Positions 10,200 through 23,766 are shown, counted from the stretch's first letter. The stretch is DNA of 64,000 nt from Ligula intestinalis (GCA_036362985.1 JAYGXS010000008.1:13086143-13150142), one strand, 5' to 3'. Notes: a model not told the origin generated them from the sequence alone. Program-made: numbers and translations.

Positions 10200-10985
10200 A
10201 AGGACAGAAATGGTCAGTCCTAGTTCAGTTCTTAAATGGTTCTTGGGGTAGGGGTAGAGGGGAAAGGGGGTTAAATTAGTCATTGCGGTGTTCCCTCGTC
10301 TCACACATGCGGCTTCTAGCCTGTTGGTGGCTTTTGGTCCGGCAAGCAGGGAAGAGGGGGAAGGAAGGGCTGTTCTCAGTTTTCGCGTGCGTAGTTGGTG
10401 GGGACGTTTGTCCTGGCGACACGGTATTAATTGGAGTTGTTGGCCAGGGTAAGCAGACTGTGGCTACCAGCGTCTTTTGACAGCAGAGAGCGGGCTTTGT
10501 TTAGCGGATTGCCACTGCTGAGGCTGTGGCGAGCCCCGTTTGTGCAGGCCTTTAGAATAGTGTGTCGGAGCCTGGTATATGACTTGAAAAACCTCTCTCG
10601 CATCAACTTGGTGGTTTGTATCGATCAAGTGTGCGAGAGTTGAAGTTCAGTTTGATTGGTTTTCTTGTCTGCTGAGCTAGGCTGCTATATGTTTGCGTAT
10701 TCTCAGTTCCAGACGTCGCGTCGTTCCGCCGATTTAGCTCACCCCACAGGAGCAGGTTAATGAATAAACTTACACATATGTGCCCTGCAACAGTAGTCGG
10801 TCCTTATTCCCCCATCCGTAAAAGGGGGGAGTTGGTGAAGAATACGCGTAGGTTTGCCGCTGGGAAGGGACTTGTGACTGCTGCCCTTAGACGTCACCTT
10901 ACTAGTTCGCTTGCTGTGGCTCCTAGAAAAGGCAGTCTTATGAATAAATCTTTCTTTTCTGCCGTTGCAACGGCAGTTAAGGCAT
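10200..10985 (-). pseudogene. 5'-truncated PLE, family N: linker, GIY-YIG endonuclease and tail
   Basis: Minus-strand blocks in order: RLRAAVTSPFPAANLRVFF (about 10880-10830), a decayed VCKFI..PAPVG, LSRQENQSN, then STLAHLIDTNHQVDAR and FQVIYQAPTHYSKGLHKR (about 10650-10550), and ATASAVAIR..KPALCCQKTL (about 10540-10470). This is the type of EN also seen in PLE-2, with H-D.GH.VDP..AF.VIY spacing. A CCCCT-rich tail follows to about 10200. In-frame stops and frame changes make it a fossil. Confidence 0.82.
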
Positions 10986-11204
10986 TTTGCAACCTGTGTA
11001 AATGTTAAGGCCTACGCATTGGTTGGACCTCACAAACGAAATACCATGAAGATAGTAGCATACTGCTTAAAGTGTTATTCATTTGTCCACCGCATTTCCT
11101 ATTGAAATCTTAGCAGAAATACAATTGCTCTCAAAAATTTGTCTAGTTACTGTTTCGATAGGCCTAAAAACACAGCACTTTTTAAGTTTTTTTAAATAAA
11201 TGTA

Positions 11205-11470
11205 ATGGCTAGTATTCCAAAAATAAGAGGCATTTTCACGCCCTACTTCCCATAAACAGTAATCAAATAATCCTTTTTTTCAACGGCAACAATTTTCGGC
11301 AACCATATTGCAGGCAGCCGAGAGCAGGACGTAGGTAAGAATGGGGGGAGGATGAGTTTTATGGATGGGACTAAAAAGAGCCGTAAAAATAGTACTCTCC
11401 AAAAAGAGAGGGCTCTATAAAATTGCATTTGTGCTATTACTACGCTTAAGGGTACACCAACCACCAATAA
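11205..11470 (+). repeat. Type B repeat, copy 1
   Basis: GGCTAGTATTCC..GGCATTTTCACGCCCTACTTC, then CAGGCAGCCGAG, then GGGACTAAAAAGAGCCG and GGTACACCAACCACCAATAA. The same words in the same order occur at 17495-17800 and partly at 15232-15420. Confidence 0.65.
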
Positions 11471-12289
11471 CAATTGCAAAATAACAATATTTTGCTAAAA
11501 AAAAACTGGATATGATGTGGAAACCACAAATTACATCAAATACAACTAAAATTAGTACTTCACTAAGGCCGATCTCTAACAGTTTTGAAGTTAAAGTCAA
11601 TAAACTAAAGATCTTTTTACCCTCTTCCTTTGTTCTAATCAATAATTCTGACAGTCCTAGGTGCAAACGGAACTACAAGCAAACACCTTTTGCCACTTGG
11701 ACAAAACTGTATGTTCGTACATTGATTAAAACGGCACAAACGAGTGACCATAAAAGTAGTTGCATACTGCTTAACCTGTTGTTTATCCGTGCAGTATTAA
11801 GCACGGTATGAAGAAGTTCAATTCAGAGCTTGTCTTGTAGGTCTTTACTGTATTCACGTGTATTGAAACCTAATTACTTGAAACTTGGATTTTTTAAAAT
11901 TTAATAATTGCATAATGCTATTCTGCACACATAAATAGTCTCGTAAATGATATGTGCAAGAGGACGCATATAGGTTATGCTTATTGTGAATTTTCATAAA
12001 TTGTTCTCCAAAGAATGCAGGTTATATGACAACTTGAAATAAACAAAGTGTTTATGTCATACAAATGTTTTTTATATGAGAACGGGCTATAATTTGTGCA
12101 CTTTGGGATTTAAAAAATGTAGTTGATTGCAACAAGAGGAGTTTCCTTGAGTTCACTGCAAAAACATCGAAGGATTAAGCATTTCCTTAACTTCACGAGG
12201 GACAGGCTGGTCACTTAATTTCGATTGGAGGTGGCAGATACAATCGTAAGCGTACATTTATCGCATCGCTATCTGGCATCATGGGTAAT

Positions 12290-12545
12290 GTGCTATCTTC
12301 GTCTTGTCGCTGTCTCACAAAACTTTATTTGCGTATAAAGTGGACATTAAGAAGAAGAAACTTCTGTGCAATTTTCAGTGCATGTTTAACCTTTCGGCTA
12401 CTCATGTCTCTGATGGCGAATCCACAACGGATATCAAAACGCCAGGCGAATAAACATATTGTCCCAGCGATCGAGTCTTCTTCTTCTTCTAAATTGCTTC
12501 CTGGGACACGGATGTTCGCTTGTATTGGCAAAGTGGTCATTCGTC
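12290..12545 (+). mobile_element. Solo family A PLE tail
   Basis: Shares with the tails at 6855 and 56977 the run GTCTCTGATG...AATCC...CGGAT, AATAAA, TTGTCCCAGCGATCGAGTC, TCTTCTTCT and GGGACACGGATGTTCG. No EN sequence precedes it, so it is a solo terminal fragment. Confidence 0.75.
12404..12448 (+). ncRNA. HHR-like motif in solo family A tail
   Basis: UGUCU + CUGAUGG (last core A lost), stem II GAAUCC/GGAUAUC, CAAA in place of GAAA, then ACGCCAGGC. AATAAA follows at about 12449. Confidence 0.5.
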
Positions 12546-13344
12546 TGTGAAATGTATGTTTGACAATTGGAAATGGTTAATACCAGTACCTGAAATTTTA
12601 ATAAATATCTCAGGGTAGGCCGTCTTATACACCCTCCTGTGTTCAGAGGTAAATTCCGCATTTAACGACTATAACACCGTTAACTAAATATACATTTTTA
12701 TTGCATTGAGCAAGATCATACATACTTTTTCTTTTACGCAGATGTCAGTTTGGGTTATAGATAAAAAAGGCACCGAACAAACAGTCTGACTTCTGAGCAG
12801 CAGGAAATTTCACAATGCAACACAGCACTTGAGTATTTGTAAATAAAAAGTTAAGAAAAAAACCTATTTTATTGTACATAATGTGAATTGTTTTGGTGCA
12901 ATTGAATACATGTTTGCCATATGAGCAATTCATATCCATTGGACCAAAATTCAAAAGTAAATTACCACAGATATAATGAAATACTGCTCAAACGGCTGTT
13001 TAGCTGGTCAACCCACTTCTAAATAGCCCCATGGTGACCTCAGATGAACGAATGATTTGTTAAACTTTCAAGGTTACAGGCTGGTCAGTAACGAGTTAAT
13101 TTGATACGATATGGCAGATAAAGTAGCAAACAGGAAGACACGTTGTTTGGTATTTGTAAGGATTGTTGAAAGTGGTCAATCCCTTTGAATTTTAGGCCCT
13201 TTTTAAATGTTTACCAAATCCTATAAAATTTACACTGTCATTCATCATCTACTTGTAAAGGTGAGTGCTGTATTAACAGCCTACGATATCATTATGCTTG
13301 GAGTCAGAATGAGAGGCAGCGAACGCTGAAACAAAGGTTTTATT

Positions 13345-13392
13345 TTCCTGATGTTTTGGATTTCATCGGAATCATTAATCATAGGTGCTGGT
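13345..13392 (-). ncRNA. HHR-like motif in isolated PLE tail, minus strand
   Basis: Minus strand: CUAUGAUUA, stem II GAUUCCG/GAAAUCC region, then AAAACAUCAGG and AAAAUAAAACC. Upstream are GCGCATGACTGTGACTATG and ACCTATG words shared with the 7850-8688 arms, so it belongs to the same subfamily. Confidence 0.45.
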
Positions 13393-13674
13393 AGCATAGT
13401 CACAGTCATGCGCAGCTAAGGTTGAAACATGCATAGGTATCACGGTATTTATTCTTTGTAGCTTCATGTTATACATTCAGCAAGTGCTCGGGTGCTTTTG
13501 GCTATATTTGGCCTAGATTTAAAGAAGAAATTGAACACGTTTTCTCATTTTCGGAATATATGAACGTCTTTCACACAATATAGGTAAATATGAGGGCTTA
13601 GTATATGAAAACGTCTCATTAGTCAGATGATATTTTAGAAAACTCGGCAAAATTAAACTATGAAGTGCAACTCT

Positions 13675-14040
13675 TATATCCTAGTCCCAGCATTTTGACC
13701 TAAGAATATGGAGGTGATAGGGTGTTTGGGGGTGGAAAAATAGGATAGGCAATAAAGGAAGTTTGATGACGTAGGTCCAAAGTGAAAAAATGTAATTAAA
13801 CTTGCTTTCCACGGCCGCTGGATGTGCGTTGTCCCGCATGTAAACTTAAAAGTATGCGTGGCGCTTCTCGCCGCTAAATATGCTTATCTAACTTCAAAAA
13901 GATAAGTTTGACCTCTATTTGTACATTTGCAGGAAATTCAAGAAATCTGCATTCTGATAAACGGGTTTTCCTGCAACACGTTAATAGGTACTATAAATTA
14001 GGTAATTCAACAGGTTTACATCAAAAATTTTGAATAAAAT
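13675..14040 (+). repeat. R2 repeat, copy 1
   Basis: Same order of words as 14535-14945 and 59380-59790: AGTCCCAGCATTTTG, GATAGGCA, TTGCTTTCCACGGCCGCTGG, CGCATGTAAACTTAAA, GGAAATTCAAGAAAT, then a dispersed AT-rich end. Confidence 0.7.
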
Positions 14041-14534
14041 CAAGCAGACATTTTTATGGCAGTTATTAAAGTATATTTATTACCTATCTGAATTCCTCAC
14101 TCAGAAAACCCCTTTATATACCATCGCCATAGTAACAAATTCCAGAACTAGTGGTACATGACGTATACTGCTTAAAATATTTTAACAGAAAACTCTTATA
14201 AGTATTTTTCTGATGGTGCATTTGTCCAGTTGTGGGGGCAAAGCGTAGGAAAATACCGACCTTCTTGTTGTGTTCCTTTCTTCATTCTTAAAAATACTGC
14301 AAAGCGTTTTTCAGAAAATCAAACAAACTTCCTCTTCTCTTTATACTGAAGGTCTTTTGAAATATTTTAAAACTATAAGACCCTATCTGTTGAGCCAATA
14401 TGATGAACGAATGAGCATAAAAAGACTGGTCTAATGCCTTTACTAATCTACAGCTGTGCACCCCGTTGCTTATAAAAAGACCACACACAAATAGCCCTTT
14501 TGGCAAGAGTAGTTTATGTAGGCCCACTCATATA

Positions 14535-14945
14535 CCCCCAAGTCCCAGCATTTTGTTTTGTAAAAACGGTGGTTATGTAGGATTTTGGGGTGAACAAATA
14601 GGAGAGGCAGATAAGGAAATTTTTAGAAGTGTAACAGTAAGAAATTTTACTTGAAGTTGCTTCCCGCGGCCACTGGGAGTAAGTTGGTCCACATGTAAAT
14701 TAAAGGTAAGCTTCACGCCGCGGACTATACTAATCTAACGCCAGAAAGAAAAGTCGGACCACAGGGAAGTTGAAGTAGATGATCGCCTAACCACCATTTT
14801 AATTATTTATGAATTCAAGAAACCTGCAATTTTATAATTAATTTTTTTTCAAAAATTTAAGCGCTAATACAGATTAGGAAAATCTATTGATGTAAATCAA
14901 CGGAACTTCTAAATACAGTAAAATAAAAATGAATGTAGCATTTAT
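14535..14945 (+). repeat. R2 repeat, copy 2
   Basis: Closely matches 59380-59790: AAAAACGGTGGTTAT, TTGCTTCCCGCGGCC, GCGGACTATACTAATCTAAC, CTAACCACCAT, ACAGATTAGGAAAATCTA. About 860 bp after copy 1. Confidence 0.78.
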
Positions 14946-15231
14946 GAAAGCATATTCCATTGCGTGTCCTCATTCTCCACCCATAAAATCTTAAAACCAC
15001 ATTTTCTGTAGGATAACATGCAGGGAGTAGGGATTAATAAGTAGACCTACATAAGCTACTCCTGCCACCCTTTTCTATATTTTGAAAAGCAAAATAAGGA
15101 AAAGTGATTAAATTATTGTCATGCGTGTCGGCCCAGGCTCGATACCTTAAAACTTTGTTTTGTTTTTTAACCTTTTACTGAATGAACAGGCATTAAAAAC
15201 ACTGAGTTTTAAGTCTGACTTTTAAAAATCA

Positions 15232-15830
15232 ACGTGTGGCTAGTATTCTATAATATCAGGCATATCCACGCCCTACTTCACATTCGTAGTAAGCTTATGA
15301 TCCTTTTTTTAGGGACAGCAATTGTGAAAATGATATCTGCCCACGAAATGCGATGTAGGTGTGCCTGTAAGGAGGCAATAGTGAGTAAAGTAGTTTTATG
15401 GATTAACAAAAAACGTCTTTTTGTCTTCTACCCATATTCTTATGAATAATTCCGACAGTTGTTGGTGCAAAGGGAACACTAACCTCTTATCGCTATAGCA
15501 AAACATTTTGCCCTATGTTCAAAAGTGTAGGTCTTTACATTGGTTGAACCTGCACAAATGAGTGAACATAGAAATAGTGGCATAAACTGTTGTTTACCTG
15601 TGTATCGCATTTTCATTGAGATCTTAGCAGAAATACAAGTGCTCACTAAAATTATGTTTTTCATCTTAAAAAACACAACATACATTGGGTTACTTACGTT
15701 GGAGTTGCATGTTTGGGCACAGTATTGAGAAATTTAAATCAGGGCCTGTCCTTTAGATCCTTACTGTATCTATGTATTTATAAGCATTAAAGCCCACCTA
15801 CTTGTAAGTGCGATTTATTTTTAAAAAAGT
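15232..15830 (+). repeat. Type B copy 2 followed by type A
   Basis: GGCTAGTATTCTATAATATCAGGCAT..CACGCCCTACTTCACATT in short matching words with copies 1 and 3, then a type A block (ACAAATGAGTGAACATAGAA, GAGATCTTAGCAGAAATACA). Confidence 0.6.
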
Positions 15831-17494
15831 GCATATATCTTTTCTGTAAACCCTACTGGGCTCATCAAGGGCTACTGGCAAAAAAGACGCGTATATATTA
15901 TGTTTTTCATGCATTTTCACGAGTTTATTTTCCCCTGAATGTGTGTTTTATGGAGTCGGCTACTAAAGCGAATGTCTATGTACTACAATTTTTTGTCGAA
16001 CGAAGAATACAATGTGTCCATTTTGATTGTAGTTAATTGCAGCGAGGAAATGGTGATGTCAGCGACGTCAAAGGAGTAAAAGTTTCCTCAAATTCCCATG
16101 GGGACAGTCTGAAAACTACAGGTTGATTAAATGTGGCAGATGCAAACGTAAGAATGTCTTTATCCATGCATTGAGAGGAAATTTTTCTGTTCAACTTACG
16201 TTTGGGCCTTTAAACTAGCCAATACCATTGGTCATGATACTGTTCTTCAAGTTTTACTTAATGCTGTAAATTATGCAGTTTGTATCAACTTTCTGTATTC
16301 GAAACCTTTAAAACCGTTAAATTAAGACACATTTATATTGCGTTGAGTAAGATGGTTAGTACTTTCAGTTTTATGCAGGTGGCGTTAAGGTTATAGGTAA
16401 AAACGCCATCAAAAATACTTTCTGACTTTTGATCAACAGGAAATACCGCAACGCAATATAGCGGCCAATGTGCTCTCAATAGAGAAATTCATGTTTCCAA
16501 GTAATAAGTTCTTTAGGAATGGCCATATGCAGATTTTGCAGATAATGTACGTTATCATTTAAGAATCCTTCGTTAAATCTACGTTCCTTGTAATCTTCCT
16601 TCATTCATCTAAGTACTGCGAATGGCCTTGGTGCAACCTGATATATACTTACATATGTGCAAACTGCAAAGTCCTTTGCATTGAGTAACATTAAAAAATG
16701 CTGACCATAGAAATAGTGACATACTGCTCAAACTTCTATTCATCTGTCAAAACCATTTCTAAGTAGGATCTTGGGTACGTCAGATAAATGAACGGTTCGT
16801 AAGGTGGCATGGTAGCAGGCCGATCAGTTACTATAATATGGGATTAGAAGTGGCATATGAAATACTAAGCAAGAGGTCATGCTTTCCTGCTATTGTAACC
16901 TGTGTTGGAAGCGATGAAGGCACTTGAATTTTAGACGCCTCTTGAATTTGGGTGCTTTTCGTTTTATTCGGCCCATAATTAAAGACAAAACTAAAGATGC
17001 GTTCTCATTTTCTGAAATGCTATAACTCAATGGGCCGACTACATGCGCTTACCCAAAAAAAACATCTTTAGTGAGTTATACCTGCAGAAAACTATAACGA
17101 GTCTTTCACTGAAGATGCACTGGTCCAGTTAAGGAGTCATTTGTTAAGAGAATGCCGACCTTTTTGTCACTTTCCTTACTTCTTCTATCCTTAAAATAAT
17201 GATCACGGTTTTAAAGCAAACGAAAAAAAAACTGACACATATTTTTGATATATTTGTAAATTGCAAAGACCTATCGATTGAGTCATACTGTAAATATGGA
17301 TGATCATAGCGAGAGTAACCTAAAGCCTAAACTTAATTTCATCTGTTCACTCCATTTTTAATGAAAAGACCTTTCTTTATTGAAAAAAAGCAAAATAACA
17401 AGATTTTAATTATATTGTTGTTGCTAGTTATAGCATAGTATCGACATTTTAAAATTATGGCATACCCTTAATCATGAACTGTATTTACAGGTTA

Positions 17495-17800
17495 TTACAA
17501 AACGCAAGTGTTAAAGTCCATTTTCTTAGTCAGGCATTTTCACGCCCTACTTCACATAAGCAGCTATCAAATTATTCCTTATTTCCAGAGGCAGCCGTTT
17601 TGGCAGCGATATCGCAGGCAGCTCTGCACATTCAACGAGCTGCCTTTTCGTTGAGAATGGTGGGAATAGGAGTTTTCCGGAATGGACTAAAATAGGGCCG
17701 TGAAAATAGCACGCCCCTGAAGAAGGGGCGCTATAAAATTTCAGTTCTACTACTACGGTGCTAAAGTACACCAACGACCAATAAAACACCCCACCGTTAA
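17495..17800 (+). repeat. Type B repeat, copy 3
   Basis: CAGGCATTTTCACGCCCTAC, GGCAGC..TTTGGCA, CAGGCAGC, GGACTAAAATAGGGCCGTG, AAAGTACACCAACGACCAAT. Contains a small GC-rich hairpin, GCCCCTGAAGAAGGGGC (about 17711). Confidence 0.65.
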
Positions 17801-17850
17801 ATTTACAACTGCGAACGAACATTTCACTGAGCAAACTACCTCTTATTCGG

Positions 17851-20800
17851 AAATATCAAACTACGTCAAATAATCCCAATACAGATGACAAAGGCTAGAA
17901 AAAAACTGTCAAGAATGAAGTTTCAGAATGATAAAAATAAGTTTATAAGCATTTAGTAATCAGTAAAGGCACTTGTACGCATGTGCTCATGAATCAACAG
18001 AAACTCGTAGTCCTAACTAAGAAACAGAAAGCATGATTGCGAAATCGGAAACCTACCCGCTAAATACCAGCCCCTAGCTTTGAAATAACTGTAGAACCCT
18101 TATCATATTCCATATCATTTACTTAGTAGACTAAAAACAAACTAAAGTAATACAAATAAACATCTACGGATCAAATAAATAAAACGAACTTATAAACTAC
18201 AGTGAAATAAGTAGCATGTTATGTCCAAGAAAATGCAGTGATGGTTATAACGAAGCTTTACTGCATATACAAACTTGCATTCCTAAATAACGCAATAAGA
18301 GCGGGCAGAGCATTTTATGGGCCTGGTTTGCTTTACATTGACTGATGTAGCTCATAATATATAAGCCGTTTAAAAATCGGCAATCAGATCCTGACTTCAC
18401 ATAATTGTTATTATCCTAGGGAATACCACTTTAGCTGCAATTTCTAGGTTGCTTTAGTCAAATACATATCGATCAATTAGTGCAAGAGGGCAGTACGAAG
18501 CTAAAACGATAGCAGCTACTGCCGCAAGGTAAATCTAAAAAGAACTGTCTGCTTGAAGGCCATTTTAACTACTCGGAATAATTTACTTGACCCAATTTTA
18601 AAACACTCGCAGAAACCGTATACATGGGGCTCAAAAAATAACGTGGGTTATAAAAAGGACGCATTACCTCGCAAAGTGATAGCTGCTCGAATACTCACTT
18701 CTCCCCGACAATACATTACGTCGTCTACAAACAATTAAGTGCCGCCATGCTCGTACTAAAATTGGATATCGTGTCAACCCCCACAAACTCATGGCTCGGT
18801 GCATGCAGTTATGTTCACAGCTCCGGCATAATACTACCAGATCGAACAGGTTCGGTGAGACACGCTGGTCCCATCCAAATAAACTTAGGTAGAAAGTACT
18901 TTATCTTAGAATAGAAAATAGTGTCATGATCCACTAATGGGGATTTTTTAAGAAGCGTCATGAACTTTATGGGAGGAGGGTGCTCACAATCGATGTAGGT
19001 TGCCATGACATCCAAGAGATGGTCTTCGGCTATTTGTCCCATCGGCCCCATCCACATTCCCGCGACTCACTTGTCCAAAAAGACGAACACGCCTGAACTT
19101 GCACTCATTTTCCATATAAATGTAAGGCCTTATGCGAATTTGTCGAAAGTACACGAAGACTCGCCAAACAAGACGTCTACATTCTCTGATAAGAATTTTC
19201 GCAACTCTAAAATATATAAATATAATGTTCTGTTTTCAATTATCTGCTCCAGGTTTATTAGACATTTTGACCAATCGGTTTTTGTGCAGTACCTGATGGT
19301 TGCCGAGGCAATGTGATTTTCCGTAAGAATTCTCATCCTCGCGCTGTTTGCCCTGCGGCAGGCCTAAGAAAACCCCGCAACGTCACTAAGTTAAAAAAAC
19401 TGTTTAAAAAGCTGCAGATTAGATTGTGTAATAGCTCTTTTTTTAAGCACCTTTCGATGGTTCGCGTGCATTTCTCATTAATGGGTAAAAGCGCCTTTGA
19501 TTCATTAAGGACCCACGTCCTTGGACTTAAGCCCAGATTAAGTTTTGCGAATTTAATCCGACTAAATTATGTTTGAGAAGCATAGTGAAAGTTGAAGGTT
19601 TCCTTGCGAATTGTACAAGGTGACAGGTAAAATGTGGTAGAACGTACTGCGCCTTATGTCCTGATAGTTGTTGCACGAATATTTGCTGCTGACTTAAATT
19701 AAAAATTTACGGCGGCTTCCATTTAAGAAGGTAATAGTTATGGTGTTTTATTTGCATATTGGTTAATTACGGTGATAATTTGCCTGGTTTGTTAACTAAT
19801 CAATATCCTTATTCCTAACATATCTTGAGCAGTAATTAAGTATTACATTTTTGGAATAGAAAATAGGGATTTTCGGCAAAAAGCTGAAGAAATGCTCGTT
19901 CTGTGGGTTTGGAAAAATAAGGGAACTAATCGCACACCTAACGAAGATTATCAAATCATCCTTAGAATGTAAATCGATATAAATCTTGTCTTTTTGTGAT
20001 GAAATGTGTGCCTTTTGATGCATTTAAGTGCTTCGTAGGCTTAGTGGATGATAACAAGCAGTCGAATAGGGTGATTTCAACTCTGCAAAAGTGGGAATTC
20101 TGACCATTTATTGCTTGAAGTTATACATTCTTGGAGTTAAAATCCAGAATATCCAACTGTTTATGCATGGAAAATAAAAACATCGAAACCAGTTTGGAGG
20201 AGAAAGCATCTAATGCATAGGCCTCGGTTGAAGACGTTTTAATTTATTTATCTAGGAAAAACATCCTACTGTATTAATTTCCAGTTAAGTCTTCCTATAT
20301 GAGACACAGACAGTTAAGAAAAGGAACTTACACTTGTTTGATAGACCACCCTGACAGCTCAGGCCCGTAATTCCCCGTTTGTCTAAGGCAGCCTGACACA
20401 GTCCTTTCAATCATTGAATCATCTAAGTTTTCGTTCTATCAAAAGACCCATTCGCTTCAGATGTGTATAAGCTATATTATAATTTGCCCTACACATTATA
20501 AAGGAGATTGTCAAAGTCACTAAACGTCTGAAAAAAAAACACGCAGATCACTTTGCGAGGAAGCCACGCAGGCGTCGTCCCTCCAAATTGCACAGCAGTA
20601 AATTAAGAAGCAGAAGTAAAAAATGCAAAGGTTGTTGATGAATTTTAAATGTTTACTAATATAAAATTCATTATTGTACACGAAAAAACTTGAAATGCAA
20701 ATGGCGGTTTTGATATAGGTTATAAATATAATGCTAAATATGAATGTTTTTAAAACAAGATCGAAAAAGGTAAGTTAGGTAAGTTGGAGGTCACGCGACC

Positions 20801-22440
20801 AGCATCAAAAACCATCTCAACGTTACAAACGCAAGGCAAAGAACAACCCAAGTAAACAGCAACGAGTAATCAGCCCGCAGGGTGACGAGGTGAGGCCAGC
20901 AAATATATTTACTCGCCTACAACTACGCTGACCGCAGAGGGGACAAAGGCCACGCGAGCATACCAGCAGCCATAATCCGGGAGACCAAATGTGGCCGGCA
21001 ACGAACGGGCAGGTCAAAGTTCACTCGTTTAATACGGACATAATTTGATGCAGATGGCAAGGCAGGCCAACTCAAGACCACCAGATGCAGCTACCATAAC
21101 ACTCTGACGATGAAAGCGAGGTTTTCGAAAAGTTTGTTTAAATATAATTTTGTGCATGAACCCACCCTCTGTTCTTCTTTCTTTCTTTTTAAAGATTATG
21201 TGCGCGGTAACGTATCTGGATCCCAAATTTTTCGGCAACTAGAATAAGCAAATATACAAAATTGTGCTATGTTATAGCTTTTCGATAAACACTCACAAGT
21301 GCACTGTGTCTGTCAGTCATAGACATCGCTAGATTGTCTAACGTAGTTTGTTCAATATGACTTTTCGCCATAAATTCAGGTTTTTCTTGCATCGAAATAC
21401 GTCTTTTCGCCTTGTGCTTATTTCTTTTAACAATGGCAGAAGGATTTTCTATAGGATTGAGATCCGGGCTGTTGGCGGGAATAAAAATAGATTACAGACC
21501 ACATGTGGAGGGGCTGGCTTATGTCCCAAACGTTGGACAGCATTGCGATAAATTTCTTTCCGTTATATTTCTTTGTAATTATTTTTAGAAATCGTGAACG
21601 ATGAGACTAATATCGAGCTTGGAGTCCTGATTAACCATTTATGACTTTTAATGTTTGTAGATAATCATTCATAAATGCACAGTTTGTTTTACGTGTTTTT
21701 AAAAATTGAAAATAAAATATTAGTCAAATTTAATTAAATATTCTATATTTATATATTCTAGGATTTTTCGAAAGCTTAATATTTTCTGCCGGTTGTGTTT
21801 AAATGTTTTATAATGTTTAATATGTATTCTGTAGAGCGAAAACATTCCGACAATGATCTTTAAATGCGTAACGGAGAAAATTATGGAATTTCGTGGATGT
21901 GCGTATATATGCTTTTAATGGTCTTAAGTTTTGGTATTGTAAAACAAACTACATTTATACAATAGTATTACTGAAGTATTTGGCAAAAACATACCAGATT
22001 CGCAAAAAATACATTTTAAACTTAATCTGCTCTTCTTTTTCTAAAAAGAATGTGTTTTTTACTATTTGCACTAACCTCAATTTCATTAGGGCAAAACGCA
22101 ATTTCCCGTTCTCTGAAAATACATAGTAACAACGTGTTAAGCCTATATTTATTTTCTTTCATAGAACAACACGCATAAACAAGACGTAGTATTCTGCATT
22201 TTTCAAAGCTTACGAAATGTCTTGTATATCAATAAATTTGAGCAAGACCTCTCAAAGTGGAGCAGGGATTTCAATTATCAACTAAAGATAAACAACTTAA
22301 GCCGAAAACCAATATTTTTTTAAGTCCAACATAAATATCTCCAAGTATATGTTCAAACACAAATCTTGAATGTTAATACTGTACTTTATATATTATTTAA
22401 TCTAATGCAAATGCAACGCCGTATAATTTAAATCACACAT
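17851..22440. other. Long stretch without recognised gene
   Basis: AT-rich, with short frames only. 20780-21030 is a GC-richer island whose 64-residue minus-strand frame shows no family match. No splice pair or repeat of known type could be supported. A shared word AGGCAGCCTGACAC occurs near 20390 and 22458. Confidence 0.5.
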
Positions 22441-22619
22441 GCTTATCATAATTGCAGGCAGCCTGACACTATCTTGATTCGATACATCTGAATACTTATT
22501 GAAAAGAATAACTACTTCCAGGTTGTACACTTCAACATTTAAGAAGAGGAAGGCTTCTTTGGGAATCTTAAATCTGAGAATTTTCGAGGCTGGTTCCCCA
22601 GCTCTTCATCTGAACTTAG

Positions 22620-23766
22620 CGGGACGCTGCACTGAAGAACTATTACAGACTTTAGCTACTGACGTGCTCACTCAGGCTTTATTTGAATTACTAGACCTTT
22701 GCATCGAAACCAACTTTTCCTTCTGTGATCAATACTACCAGCAACTTAAAGGGCCCCATGGGTTCACCCATATCCGGCTTCCTGGCCGAAGCTGTATTGG
22801 AGAATTTGGAATCAATAGCGTTCCCCATCTGTCAACCACATTTCTGGCTGCACTATGAAGATGACACCTTTGTCATCATCAAGAAGACCCAGTTAGACAC
22901 CGTCCACCAGAAGCTCAATTCTACATTCCCAGAAATTGAAATCACATATGAAACAGGGATTGATGGACAACTGCCTTTTCTGGATTTCCTCGTACACGGA
23001 AATACTGATATATTACTCCACCATCAGTTTATTGTAACGAAACATATTAAGCGGTCACCCTACACTTCAAGAGCAACCACCCAATCTCTCATAAAAAAGT
23101 ACTGTCTACAGCTTCCTTAACCGAGCCAAAACGCGCTGCTCTTATGAAGAAAGTTACCAAGAAGATATGAAATACCTCTTCCAACTATTCTTTAAAAATG
23201 TATATCCAAGAAACGTCTTGCGTCAGTGCATGAACCGACAGGAATCCAAACAAAGGCATTTTAAATGACCCAGGCTTCCAAAACAATAACCTGGAGAAGC
23301 TTCCCATTCATGAAAACGTATCTGAGCTCGTTGAGAGACAACTAAGAAAATATCAGATACAATTGGCACACCAGCCCGCAACCACCTTGCACTCACAGGT
23401 CGTACACCCTTAGGACAGGGTTGTTATCTTGCGAAAAAGGGTGTTGTCTACAAGATACCGTGTGCCAGTTGTGATGCAGTTTTTTATGGCCAAACTGAGA
23501 AATGCGCCTCAATTCGCATACACGAACATCAATTGGCGGTCAACAGACGAGAACGCTTATCCCAAATGGTCATGCACACATTAGAAACTAGTCGCAAATT
23601 CGAGTGGGAGAACACACGTATTGTCGGCTCTTGCCCAACCAGAAAAGGCCGTGAATTCCTGGAGGTAATGCACTCAGATGAGACATGCATCAACAGGTTG
23701 ATAGAGCTGGACGTGAGCTATAATTCTCTGAAGGCCAAAGTTCAACGCGCGCGCAACACTTATTAG
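22620..23766 (+). pseudogene. 5'-truncated PLE: RT palm with intact YEDD plus GIY-YIG endonuclease (PLE-3)
   Basis: RT homology begins near 22649 (TLATDVLTQALFELLDLCIE). A one-base shift near 22745 moves the palm to another frame: GPMGSPISGFLAEAVLENLE, then LHYEDDTFVIIKK at about 22851-22890, QLPFLDFLVHGNTD. After further stops, the EN starts near 23439 with VYKIPCASCDAVFYGQTEK (YIG-type FYG), IRIHEHQLAVNRRE, and a last block KGREFLEVMHSDETCINRLIEL in an open frame to 23766. The YxDD is intact but frame breaks kill it. Confidence 0.93.

Larger units (their letters stand above)
11000..17850 (+). repeat. Array of diverged non-coding repeats (types A, B and R2)
   Basis: At least three block types recur in the same orientation. 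Type A (GCATTGGTTGAACC...AAATGAGTGACCATAGAAATAGTGACATACTGC) is near 11007, 11700, 15530, 16660 and 17270. Type B is near 11205, 15232 and 17495; R2 is near 13675 and 14535. Spacing is irregular, and two PLE tails with HHR-like motifs (12290-12545 and 13330-13445) sit in it. No convincing protein-coding frame crosses the array. Probably old tandem or segmental duplicates. Confidence 0.6.

Noticed and set aside
12281..12550. 89-codon plus frame and two overlapping minus frames
   Set aside because: They cover a PLE tail with an HHR-like motif; frames on both strands are by-products.
18815..19057. 80-codon minus frame (MWMGPMGQ...)
   Set aside because: No recognised family; the repeated WMGP word is too short to support a claim.
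20823..21017. GC-rich 64-codon minus frame
   Set aside because: Low-complexity Cys/Leu-rich product without family spacing; likely repeat sequence.
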